DNA from: Smittia aterrima
Taxonomy: Eukaryota > Arthropoda > Insecta > Diptera > Chironomidae
Reading direction: 5' to 3'
Assembly: GCA_033063855.1 (NCBI GenBank)
Contig: CP093830.1
Location: forward strand, 2,790,854 to 2,854,853
Length of the DNA stretch: 64,000 nt
This document shows, piece by piece, positions 1 through 9,797 of this stretch. The notes under the pieces are model-generated. The model was not told the DNA's origin. It was given only the letters and a program-made list of their open reading frames with translations, and made no database searches. Numbering within the stretch: the first letter of the stretch is position 1; each line of letters opens with the position of its first letter. The translations under genes and the position numbers were made by a program.

Positions 1-516
1 TCTTTCGGCGATTCCATCGACAATTTCAAACATCATCTTCATTTTTCCTGATGTAAACATTGGAGAAAGCTTCACGCGACGATCTCGCCAGTCCTGACCT
101 TCCATCGTAAGAATGCTAACAAATAATTAAATGAAAACCAAACACTTTGGGACACTATTCGAAACTTACTTTGCTGACAACGGATCATCCTTTTTATTAA
201 AATAAAATCCGCGATCGTGGAATGAGGAAAAATCTCTGACGAGAATATTTTTAATAAGTTCTGGTTCAATCGCCAAGAAAACTGGACTAAGCGTGTAATA
301 AATTCCAACTCCTTGTGCTTTTCCCTTAAAGCTCTTGTAAATATTTTGTAAGTTTTCTGCTGTGTTGATCTTTGTTCCCACTCCTTTTAACGATCCAAAT
401 GGAAACGAGACTTCGACTGTGTCAAATCCACGTTGCTTCCAATAATTATATCGAGCTTTGACCCAGAAGTAAGCAAGGACAAGCGCACTTGCGAAGAGAT
501 ACAGCAGAGCACTCAT
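1..516 (-). CDS. CYP6-like cytochrome P450, type A copy 1 (5' part only)
   Basis: The first two exons (516-170 and 115-1) of a microsomal monooxygenase continue off the left edge. The protein starts MSALLYLF with a single N-terminal membrane anchor of about 20 residues, then the CYP6-style stretch WKQRGFDTVEVSFPFGSLKG and FHDRGFYFNKKDDPLSA. The intron of 54 bases (169-116) has a gtaagt donor and a ttag acceptor, joining LSA to NILTMEGQDWRDRR. I chose the ATG at 516 because all five type A copies align from there. The I-helix, ExxR and haem-Cys segments lie outside the window, so I cannot say whether this copy is intact. It is nearly identical to the copies at 1,079, 5,062, 7,603 and 9,798. 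Family membership (clan 3, CYP6) is from sequence resemblance; the substrate is unknown. Confidence 0.9.
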
Positions 517-1078
517 TTTTTTGCTTCCAATTCTTATGAGAATATTTTACATACTGAAGCTCAATGCTAGTTTTGTTTTTTTATGAAAAAGTTAGAGAGG
601 TGTAGGTGAGAGATAATATAAAGAGATAACTGAGCCACACACACAAAGACTGTATCACTTCATGTCGAATGAAAAACAAAAATCATCATTTGAAATAATT
701 TTTGATTTTATTTCCTCATGACCATAAAGTTCTTATTAAATTCAAATAAAAGTTTATTAAAAAAAACTTTGCAATTAATAACAAAAATAAAGTTGACGGT
801 ATCAACTATAACTTATAGTCTATAAGCAACATTCCTTTTATTGGAGATTGGAAGGCAAACGAGTTTTTATATTACCTAAACTATGTTCATTGAAAATCAC
901 TTCTCCCTTTGGGTCGAACCTCATCCTGTCTACGAAATGTCGATCGAACAAAATGTTTTGTCTCTTCATGGAAAATCGGAGTTCGTATCTTCTTGGTCTG
1001 ATAAATGATAAACTGATTACTGTTGCTATCTATTGAAGGAAAAAAATATTTTCTTTGTTTCAAATTTTGTTATAAAAC
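517..1078. other. spacer between P450 copies 1 and 2
   Basis: The spacer holds the short 5' flank of copy 1 (about 517-660), a run of AT-rich sequence, a decayed fragment of another P450 tail (about 790-862) and the conserved 3' flank block of copy 2 (about 890-1,060). I see no intact gene. Confidence 0.6.
790..862 (-). pseudogene. decayed 3' tail of a P450 of the 2,968-4,553 type
   Basis: On the minus strand this stretch resembles the last ~25 codons and stop region of the divergent P450 at 2,968-4,553 (the segment around its C-terminal SPIGGMWLKVDTVN), including the shared string ttggagattggaaggca on the plus strand. Small insertions and substitutions destroy the frame, and nothing of the rest of the gene remains. 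I read it as a leftover from duplication of a two-gene unit followed by loss of the second gene. Confidence 0.6.
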
Positions 1079-2704
1079 TTAGTTTTTGATTTTTGTCAAA
1101 TTCAAATTCATTCCATCAATTGGCGCGAGGAACACTCCTGATGGAAGGTATTCCATTGGAATTGGTGTCTTCTCACTTGGTGAGAGGATGTAACTTTGAA
1201 GCAACTTCGCGATGGCAATTTTAGTTTGCATCAAACCGAATCGCAAGCCGATGCACTGAAATATAAATAATTAGTCGAAATCAATTGAATCAGTTGAGAT
1301 CTTACATTTCTCGATCCTTCTCCGAATGGAAGATAAGTGAACGGTTTACGAGTTTTAACGTTCTCTGGAGTGAATCTTTCTGGATCAAACTTTTCTGGCT
1401 CTGGATAATATTCAGGGTCGCGATGCATTGCGTAGACAGGAATTTCGATTGTGGTGCCTTTAGGAATCGTTAGCTTCGTATTTGGGATGGAATATTCTTT
1501 CGTGCTCTTTCTCGTTAGATCAGGGCTTGGTGGATATTTCCTGAGACTTTCGTTCATGACCATTTCTAAATATTTCGATCCAAGCAACGCATCGTAATTC
1601 AACTTTCCATCTGCATCGGCAGACGCATTGATCTCATCTCGAAGTTTTTCTTGAATGTCAGGATTTACTGCGAGTTCGTACATCGTGAAAGTCAAAAGCG
1701 TTGAACTAGTTTCAAAGCCTGCTAAGTAAATCAGGAAACTTTCAGCAGCAAGTTCATCATTGGTGAAAGAATCTTTGAGTCCAAGAAGTAAGGACACAAA
1801 ATCATTTCGTTGAATGTTATTCTCGGTTCGATATTTAAGAGTTTGAAGGAAAGTGCTGTGGAAGAATTCAGCAATTTCTGGAACGTTACCTCCAATTTTT
1901 AGCTTCCGACTCAGTTCCGGAAAGCCACTTGTGAAAAAAAACTTCATAAGTTGGAAAGAAGTAAGATCAAATGCTCTTCTGCCATATTTCATAAACTCTG
2001 ATTCGGGATCCTCAAGACCTGTAAGAAAAACTTTTAGATTTCGATCAAAATAATAATTAAAATCTTACATTGGCACTCGAGTCCGAAAGCAACATTTCCA
2101 ATAACGTCGGAAGTGTATTTCGCAGCCAATCTTCTCATCTCAATGACACTTGATGACTTCAAATCTTTTTCAATGACGTTCATGAATCTTTCGGCGATGC
2201 CATCGACAATTTCAAACATCATCTTCATTTTTCCTGATGTAAACATTGGAGAAAGTTTCACGCGACGATCTCGCCAGTCCTGACCTTCCATCGTAAAAAT
2301 GCTGGCAAATAATTAAATAAAAACCAAAACTCTTTAAACCAAATATTCTAAACTTACTTTGCTGACAAGGGATCATCTTTCTTATTGAAATAAAATCCGC
2401 GATCATGGAATGAAGAGAAATCTCTGACGAGAATATTTTTAATAAGTTCTGGTTCAATCGCCAAGAAAACTGGACTGATCGTGAAATAAATTCCAACTCC
2501 TTGTGCCTTTCCCTTAAAGCTCTTGTAAATATTTTGCAAGTTTTCTGCTGTGTTGATCTTTGTTCCAACTCCTTTTAACGATCCAAATGGAAACGAGACT
2601 TCGACTGTGTCAAATCCACGTTGCTTCCAATAATTATATCGAGCTTTGACCCAAAAGTAAGCGAGGACCAGCGCACTTGCGAAGAGATACAGCAGAGCAC
2701 TCAT
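1079..2704 (-). CDS. CYP6-like cytochrome P450, type A copy 2 (complete)
   Basis: This complete 489-residue microsomal P450 has exons 2704-2358, 2301-2069, 2018-1306 and 1255-1079. Visible landmarks are an N-terminal membrane anchor (about 2-20), the I-helix AGFET (about 293-297) that binds and activates oxygen, the K-helix ExxR as ESLR (about 350-353), PERF (about 406-409) and the haem loop FGEGSRNC, with Cys432 as the haem thiolate. The last intron falls exactly before that Cys. Family knowledge makes it an NADPH-cytochrome P450 reductase-dependent monooxygenase of the ER, often used for xenobiotic or plant-compound metabolism in insects; the substrate here is not known. An upstream in-frame ATG at 2,815 exists, but MSALLYLF at 2,704 is shared by every copy and begins the anchor. 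It lies head-to-tail with its neighbours. Confidence 0.96.
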
Positions 2705-2967
2705 TTTTTGCTTCCAATTCTTATGAGAATATTTCACAAATTGAAACACAGAGCTGATTGCCGTATTTTTATGAAAAGGATAGAGAGGTGTAGGTGAGAG
2801 ATAATTTAGACACACACAGCGACTGTATCATTTCATGCTGAATGAAAAACAAAAATCTTCATTTGATTAAAAAAAAACTTTTGATTTTAATTCCTCATTA
2901 CCAAAAAATTTTAATTAAATTCAAAGATAAGTTTATTAAAAGAACTTTGTAGTTAATAAAAAAATAA

Positions 2968-4553
2968 TTAGTTGACAGTATCAACTTTAAGCCACATTCC
3001 TCCAATTGGAGATTGGAAGGCAGCGCTTGGATCGAACTTCATTGGAATTGGGGTCTTCTCTGTTGGCGTGAAAACAAAGTTTTGAAGAAGCTTAACGAGC
3101 CCGATCTTTGTCTGCATAATCCCAAAGCGACTTCCGATGCAAATTCTTGGGCCCTCACCTGATACAATCAGAAAGTATTAACTTTAAATCGATTTGACAA
3201 CTTTTTTTCCAAACTCACTGAACGGCATGTACGTGAAAGGATGTCGCTTCTTGACATTTTCATCTGTGAATCTCTCGGGATCGAATTTGCTTGGATTGTC
3301 GTAGAATCTTTCATCGTGATGAAGTGCGTGAACCGAGAGCATAACCGTTGTCTCTTGTGGGATCGTTAGATTTGAATTCGGAATTTTAAATTCTTTGGTG
3401 CATTTCCTGAAATGTGTGTCGACCACTGGATATTTACGGAGCGTCTCGTTGAAAACCATATCGAGATATTTCATTTCCATTATCGCGTCATAAGTTACTT
3501 CTCCATTGTATCTTGATAAGACTTCTTCGTTTTCTTTTCGCAATCTTTCTTGAACGTCTTGATTTAAAGCAAGTTCATAAAGAGCGAAAGTGGAAACACT
3601 CGACGACGTTTCAAACCTAATCAGAAGTTTATTTTAGTTTTATCATAAAAAATGAAAACAAAAACTTACCCAGCGAGGAAGAAAACAAAACTGTTCGCTG
3701 CGATATCGTTCATCGGTAATCCTTCGGGACTGTTCTTGATCTGAATCAGCAATTGAAGGAAATCGTTTCTTTGAACGTTGTTTTTCTCGCGATGATCAAC
3801 GCTGTTCTTTATCACATTCATGAAGAAATCCGTGGTCTCTTGGGGAGTTAAAGAAAATCCAAGCAATTTCGATATTGTTTGGAAAGATTGCATGAAAACG
3901 AATTTCATAGTTTCTGTCTTTGGTGGATTGAAGATTCGATGAGCCATCTTTCTGAAATCATTTGTTGGATTTCCGAGACATTTGATGTCGAGACCGAATG
4001 CAACGCTGCTGATAACTTCAGTCGTGAACGACGATAGAATTTCCTTCATCTCAATATCTTCATTCTTCTCTGCTGATGGTTTAATAAAATCTATCATTCG
4101 ATCGGCAGTGCTCGACACAGTTCCAAACATCATCTTCATTTTTCCACTTGTGAAGGTCGGACTTAGCTTACCACGCAAGTCTTTCCACTTCTGACCATTT
4201 AAAAAGAACAAATGTCCGTTCAACGGATCCTTCTCTTCATTGAGGAAAAATCCACGATCGTGGAATGAATCGAAATGTCTGACGAGAATATCTTTCATGA
4301 GCTCTGGATCAGTTGGAATCAGCACTGGTTGCGTCATCATATACATTCCAACTGCTGGAGTCGTTTCCTTGAAATCATCGTACATTTTCTTTAACACGTA
4401 TGACGAATGAATTGAGGTTCCCATTCCAGAAATGCTTCCCATAGGAAACTTAGCTTCAACCGATGGGAATCCATGATTTTTCCAAAACGAAAACTTCTTC
4501 TGGAACCAGAAGTAAATTAAGAGAACTATAATCGCGATATAAACAATAAACAT
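2968..4553 (-). CDS. divergent CYP6-like cytochrome P450 (complete)
   Basis: Three exons (4553-3670, 3616-3219, 3158-2968) encode 490 residues. It has an N-terminal anchor (MFIVYIAIIVLLIYFWF), FHDRGFFLNEEKDPLNGHLF, the C-helix region GQKWKDLRGKLSPTFTSGKM, the I-helix AGFETS split by intron 1, ExxR as ETLR and the haem loop FSEGPRICIG. Its intron pattern differs from the tandem copies around it: the first 884 coding bases are uninterrupted, and an intron lies inside the I-helix motif. I start at 4,553; an in-frame ATG 18 codons upstream would put a basic stretch ahead of the anchor. It is the only intact member of its subtype in the window. Decayed pieces of the same subtype's tail lie in three other spacers, so it was probably once duplicated with the type A genes. 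Confidence 0.95.
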
Positions 4554-5061
4554 CTTTCTTGTTTGACAAAGCTTCTTCAACTGAGTACGAATGAAATTAG
4601 CTAGCACACTTAACTATCTAGCTTTCAAGAGTTACACTTGTGTTGAAGAATGATCTTATCTCTTCACAGCTGTACATGGACAAAATTTATCAGAGAGCTG
4701 AGAGAAACTTGTGTAAAACCTTTGAGTGTAGTTAAGCTCATCAACATTGACCGTGGATATTTAAGTTTCAAGGCCAATTTTGTTTCTATTACCCGGCATC
4801 ACGCATGAGAAGAATATTTTTGTTCTTATACAAAGAGCAGAGAATGACAATTCAGTTTCGCGACATAAGCAAAACCAGTTTGCATATTGCTGATGTAATT
4901 TTTGTCATCGTGGCGACGAAACATTGATCGATCAAAATACTCTGCCGTAAAAGGAAAATCGGAGTTTGTATCTCCCTTGTCTGATTAATGATAAACTGAT
5001 TACTGTTGCTATCTATTGAAGAAAAAAATATTTTTTTCATTTCAAATTTTTATTAGAAAAC
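4554..5061. other. spacer between P450 genes
   Basis: The right part (about 4,900-5,045) is one copy of the conserved 3' flank found downstream of each complete type A P450. The left part should hold the promoter of the divergent P450. No gene is seen. Confidence 0.5.
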
Positions 5062-6689
5062 TTAGTTTTTAATTTTTGTCAAGTTCAAATTCATTCCATC
5101 AATTGGCGCGAGGAACACTCCTGATGGAAGGTATTTCATCGGAATTGGCGTCTTCTCACTTGGTGAGAGGATGTAACTTTGAAGCAACTTCGCAATGGCA
5201 ATCTTAGCTTGCATCAAACCGAATCGCAACCCGATGCACTGAAATTTAAATAATTAGTCGAGATCAATTGAATTAGTTGATATCTTACATTTCTGGATCC
5301 TTCTCCGAATGGAAGATAAGTGAACGGTTTACGAGTTTTAACGTTCTCTGGTGTGAATCTCTCTGGATCAAACTTTTCTGGATCTGGATAATATTCAGGG
5401 TCGCGATGCATTGCGTAGACAGAAATTTCGACTGTGGTTCCTTTAGGAATCGTTAGCTTTGTATTTGGGATGGAATATTCTTTCGTGCTCTTTCTTGTTA
5501 AATCAGCGATCGGTGGATATTTCCTGAGACTTTCACTCATGACCATTTCTAAATATTTTGCACCAAGCAACGCATCGTAATTCAATTTTCCATCGGCATC
5601 GGCTGCAGCATTGATCTCATCTCGAAGTTTTTCTTGAATGTCAGGATTTACTGCGAGTTCGTACATCGTGAAAGTTAAAAGCGTGGAACTAGTTTCGAAG
5701 CCTGCGGTGTACATAAGGAAACTTTCAGCAGCAAGTTCATCGTTTGTGAAAGAATCTTTGAGTCCAAGAAGTAAAGACACAAAATCATTTCGTTGAATAT
5801 TATTCTCGGTTCGATATTTAAGAGTTTGAAGAAACGCGCTGCTAAAGAACTTCATTGGCTCCGTTGGAAAAGCTCCGAGTTTTAACTTCCGGCTTAGCCC
5901 AGGAAAGCCATTTGTGAAGAAGAACTTCATAATTTCGAAGGGAGTAAGATCGAATACTCTCCTTCCATGTTTCATGAATTCTGATTTTGGATCCTCAAGA
6001 CCTGTGAAGAAGTAAAATTATATTTGAATCAAATTATTAATGAAATCTTACATTGGCATTCGAGTCCAAAAGCAACATTCCCGATAACATCGGAAGTGTA
6101 TTTCGCAGCTAAACTTTTCATTTCAATGACACTTGATGATTTCAAATCTTTTTCAATGACGTTCATGAATCTTTCGGCGATTCCATCGACAATTTCAAAC
6201 ATCATCTTCATTTTTCCAGAAGTAAACATTGGAGAGAGCTTAGCGCGGCGATCTCGCCAGTCCTGACCTTCCATCGTAAGAATGCTAGCGAATAATTAAT
6301 TGAAACCAAACATTTTACTTTTGAAAACTATTCGAAACTTACTTTGCTGACAACGGATCATCTTTCTTATTATAGTAAAATCCGCGATCATGGAATGAAG
6401 AGAAATCTCTGACGAGAATATTTTTAATAAGTTCTGGTTCAATCGCCAAGAAAACTGGACTGATCGTGAAATAAATTCCAACTCCTTGCGCTTTTCCTTT
6501 AAAGCTCTTGTAAATATTTTGTAAGTTTTCTGCTGCGTTGATCTTTGTTCCAACTCCTTTCAACGATCCAAATGGAAACGAGACTTCGACTGTGTCAAAT
6601 CCACGTTGCTTCCAATAATTATAACGAGCTTTGACCCAAAAGTAAGCGAGGACTAGCGCACTTGCGAAGAGATACAGCAGAGCACTCAT
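5062..6689 (-). CDS. CYP6-like cytochrome P450, type A copy 3 (complete)
   Basis: Exons 6689-6343, 6284-6052, 6001-5289 and 5238-5062 encode 489 residues with the same splice pattern as the copy at 1,079-2,704. The anchor, AGFETS I-helix, ESLRKYPP, PERF and FGEGSRNC haem loop are all intact, so it should be an active ER monooxygenase. It departs from its sisters mainly in the F-G region just after exon 3 begins (GFPGLSRKLKLGAFPTEPMK) and right after ExxR (YPPIADLTRK), which are substrate-recognition regions in P450s. An in-frame ATG at 6,806 extends the frame upstream, but the conserved start at 6,689 is preferred. Confidence 0.96.
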
Positions 6690-6964
6690 TTTCTGCTTCC
6701 AATTCTTATGAGAATATTTCACAAACTGAAGCACGATGCTAGTTGTCGTTGTTTTAAATGAAAAGGTTAGAGAGGTGTTAGTTAGAGTTGTTATTGATAT
6801 TGACACACACAGCGACTAGCCGAGTGAAAACCAAAGTCATCTTTTGATTAAACTTTTCTTCAGATTTTTAATTCCCCATGACCATAAATTTCTAATTGTC
6901 AATTAGTAATTGAGCACAAAGATAAATTTATTAAAAAAAAACTTTGGAGGTAATAACAAAATAA

Positions 6965-7040
6965 TCAGTTGACAGTTGACAATATCAACTCTAAGCCACA
7001 ATCCTCTAATTTGAGATTGGAAGGCAGCGCTGGGATCAGG
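6965..7040 (-). pseudogene. decayed 3' tail of a P450 of the 2,968-4,553 type
   Basis: This second remnant matches the C-terminal coding end and stop region of the divergent P450. It keeps the strings gttgac..atatcaactctaagccaca and gagattggaaggcagcgct on the plus strand, but has an internal duplication of gttgaca and loses similarity abruptly at about 7,040, where the AT-rich block begins. Only about 75 bases remain, so the gene is dead. Confidence 0.62.
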
Positions 7041-7420
7041 GAAACGTGATATGCAAGAAATATATAAACATATTTTTTTAATTTAATATGATTGCAACTT
7101 CTGGCAATTTACCGGGTCATAATTTCATATAATTAATCGGTTATAATTTCATATTTATGGCATGAATATATCATGGAAAACCATAAGTTATATATAATTT
7201 TTATATATTTTTATGCATATTAATATAAATGATTTTTACATGTAGATAAATTATATTTATCATAACACCTCATAAATTATCAAAAACCTTATTAATAGTT
7301 GTATGTAATGTATTTAAAATTTATGTACAATTTATATATATTATTATAATATATAATATATTGAATATTCGAAATATTTGATATATATTCAATAGATATA
7401 AATTATAAATATTTTTTGTA
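7041..7420. other. AT-rich block, possible insertion
   Basis: This is almost pure A/T, with many atata and tataatt runs, and unlike the rest of the P450 spacers. It starts where similarity to the neighbouring P450 remnant stops and ends where the conserved 3' flank block begins. I see no coding frame, clear terminal inverted repeats or target-site duplication, so it may be a degraded transposon, a microsatellite-like expansion or replaced sequence. Confidence 0.4.
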
Positions 7421-7602
7421 AATCACTTCACCATTTGGAACGATCTTCACCGTAGCGACAAAATGTCGATCGAACAAAGTACTCTGCCTTTTATGGAAAA
7501 TCGAAGTTCATATCTTTTTGATCTGAAAAATGATAAACTGATTACTGTTGCTACCTATTGAAGTGAAACATATTTTTTCATTTCAAATTTTTATTAGAAA
7601 AC

Positions 7603-9224
7603 TCAGATTTTTGTCAAGTTCAAATTCATTCCATCAATTGGTGCGAGGAACACTCCAGCGGGAAGGTATTTCATTGGAATTGGCGTCTTCTCACTTGGTG
7701 TGAGGATGTAACTTTGAAGCAACTTCGCGATGGCAATCTTAGTTTGCATCAAACCGAATCGCAAGCCGATGCACTGAAATTTAAATAATTAGTCGAGATC
7801 AATTGAATCAGTTGATATCTTACATTTCTGGATCCTTCTCCGAACGGAAGATAAGTGAACGGTTTACGAGTTTTAACGTTCTCTGGTGTGAATCTCTCTG
7901 GATCAAACTTTTCTGGCTCTGGATAATATTCAGGATCGCGATGCATTGCGTAGACTGGAATTTCGATTATGGTTCCTTTAGGAATCGTTAGCTTTGTATT
8001 TGGGATGGAATATTCTTTCGTGCTCTTTCTCGTTAAGTCTGGAAGTGGTGGATATTTCCTGAGACTTTCGTTCATGACCATTTCTAAATATTTTGCACCA
8101 AGCAATGCATCGTAATTCAATTTTCCATCGGCATCGGCTGCAGCATTGATCTCATCTCGAAGCTTTTCTTGGATTTCAGGATTCAATGCCAGCTCGTACA
8201 TCGTGAAAGTTAGAAGCGTTGAGCTAGTTTCAAAACCACCGATGTAGATAAGGAAACTTTCAGCAGCAAGTTCATCATTTGTGAAAGAATCTTTGAGTCC
8301 AAGAAGTAAAGACACAAAATCATTTCGTTGAATGTTTTTCTCGGATCGATATTTAAGAGTTTGAAGGAAAGTGCTGCGGAAAAATTTAGCAACCCCTGGA
8401 TTGGTGGTTCCAATTCCTAGTTTCCGACCTAGTTCAGGAAAACCACTTACAAAGAAGAGCTTCATTAGCTCAAAAGGAGTAATATCGAATACTCTCCTTC
8501 CATGTTTCATGAACTCTGATTTTGGATCCTCAAGACCTGTGAAGAAAAAAACTTTTAAACATTTGAATCAAAATATTATTGAAATTTTACATTGGCATTC
8601 GAGTCCAAAAGCAACATTCCCAATAACATCGGAAGTGTATTTTGCAGCTAAACTTCTCATCTCAATGACACTTGATGACTTCAAATCTTTTTCAATAACG
8701 TTCATGAATCTTTCGGCGATTCCATCGACAATTTCAAACATCATCTTCATTTTTCCTGATGTAAACATTGGAGAAAGCTTCACGCGACGGTCTCGCCAGT
8801 CCTGACCTTCCATCGTAAGAATGCTAATAAATAATTAAATGAAAACCAAACACTTTGGGACACAATTCGAAACTTACTTTGCTGACAACGGATCATCTTT
8901 CTTATTAAAATAAAATCCGCGATCATGGAATGAGGAGAAATCTCTGACGAGAATATTTTTAATAAGTTCAGGTTCAATCGCTAAGAAAACTGGACTGATC
9001 GTGAAATAAATTCCAACTCCTTGCGCTTTTCCCTTAAAGCTCTTGTAAATATTTTGTAAGTTTTCTGCTGCGTTGATCTTTGTTCCAACTCCTTTCAACG
9101 ATCCAAATGGAAACGAGACTTCGACTGTGTCAAATCCACGTTGCTTCCAATAATTATAACGAGCTTTGACCCAAAAGTAAGCGAGGACTAGCGCACTTGC
9201 GAAGAGATACAGCAGAGCACTCAT
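7603..9224 (-). CDS. CYP6-like cytochrome P450, type A copy 4 (complete)
   Basis: Exons 9224-8878, 8823-8591, 8536-7824 and 7773-7603 encode 487 residues. All catalytic landmarks are present: GGFETS in the I-helix (Gly instead of Ala at the first position, which is allowed), ESLRKYPP, PERF and the haem loop ending in the Cys at the start of exon 4. The stop codon (TGA at 7,605-7,603) comes two codons earlier than in copies 2, 3 and 6 because of a base change at the very C-terminus; this should be harmless. The F-G region (MKLFFVSGFPELGRKLGIG) and post-ExxR residues (YPPLPDLTRK) differ from the sister copies. Confidence 0.96.
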
Positions 9225-9797
9225 TTTTTTGCTTCCAATTCTTATGAGAATATTTCATTAACTGAAGCTTTGAGCTGATTGCCGTTGCTTTTAAGTGAAA
9301 AGGTTAGAGAAGTGTTGGTTAAAAATAATGTGGTCACAGTGTTTGTATCGATTGAATACAAAAGTCATTTTTTGATAATAAAATTTCTTCAGTTTTTAAT
9401 TCCTCATGACCAAACATTTCTTAATCAGATAAGCAGGAAGATATGCTTAAAAGAAAAACTTAGGAGTTAAATATGAGATAAAGAAAATAATCAGTTGACA
9501 GTATCAACTTCAATTCGATGTTACTCAGATTGGGAAAACGGGGGTCGCCATAATAATAATTAAATTATTATTATAGATTGTTTGGTATTAACATACAATT
9601 TATATTGATATAATATAAACTATATTCTTTGGAATCACTTCATCATTTGATCCGAACCTCATCATGTCGAAAAAAATACTTTGTCTTTATATGGAAAATT
9701 AGAGTTTGTATCTTCTTGGTCTCACAAATAATAAACTGATTACTGTTGGTAATGAAAGTTATTCTTCTTTGTTCGTTCCAAATTTTATTTTCAAAAA
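9225..9797. other. spacer between P450 copies 4 and 6
   Basis: The spacer contains the 5' flank of copy 4, a short P450 tail remnant (about 9,490-9,540), an AT-rich patch with taa repeats (about 9,550-9,630) and the most diverged copy of the conserved 3' flank (about 9,633-9,760). No intact gene is seen. Confidence 0.55.
9490..9540 (-). pseudogene. very short decayed P450 tail remnant
   Basis: About 50 bases resemble the stop region of the divergent P450 (shared cagttgacagtatcaact on the plus strand) and then fade. This is the most eroded of the three remnants, and I accept it mainly because it occupies the same place in the tandem unit as the other two. Confidence 0.45.

Larger units (their letters stand above)
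6690..7602. other. spacer with P450 remnant and AT-rich insert
   Basis: From right to left this spacer holds the conserved 3' flank of copy 4 (about 7,422-7,585), an extremely AT-rich block (about 7,041-7,420), a decayed P450 tail (about 6,965-7,040) and the 5' flank of copy 3. It contains no intact gene. Confidence 0.6.

Noticed and set aside
848..1036. 62-codon plus-strand frame
   Set aside because: It lies in the conserved 3' flank of a P450, and the frame is not preserved in the other copies of that flank.
2705..2815. N-terminal extension of P450 copies from upstream in-frame ATGs
   Set aside because: The extensions differ between copies and would place a polar stretch before the anchor. 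The conserved MSALLYLF start is shared by all type A copies.
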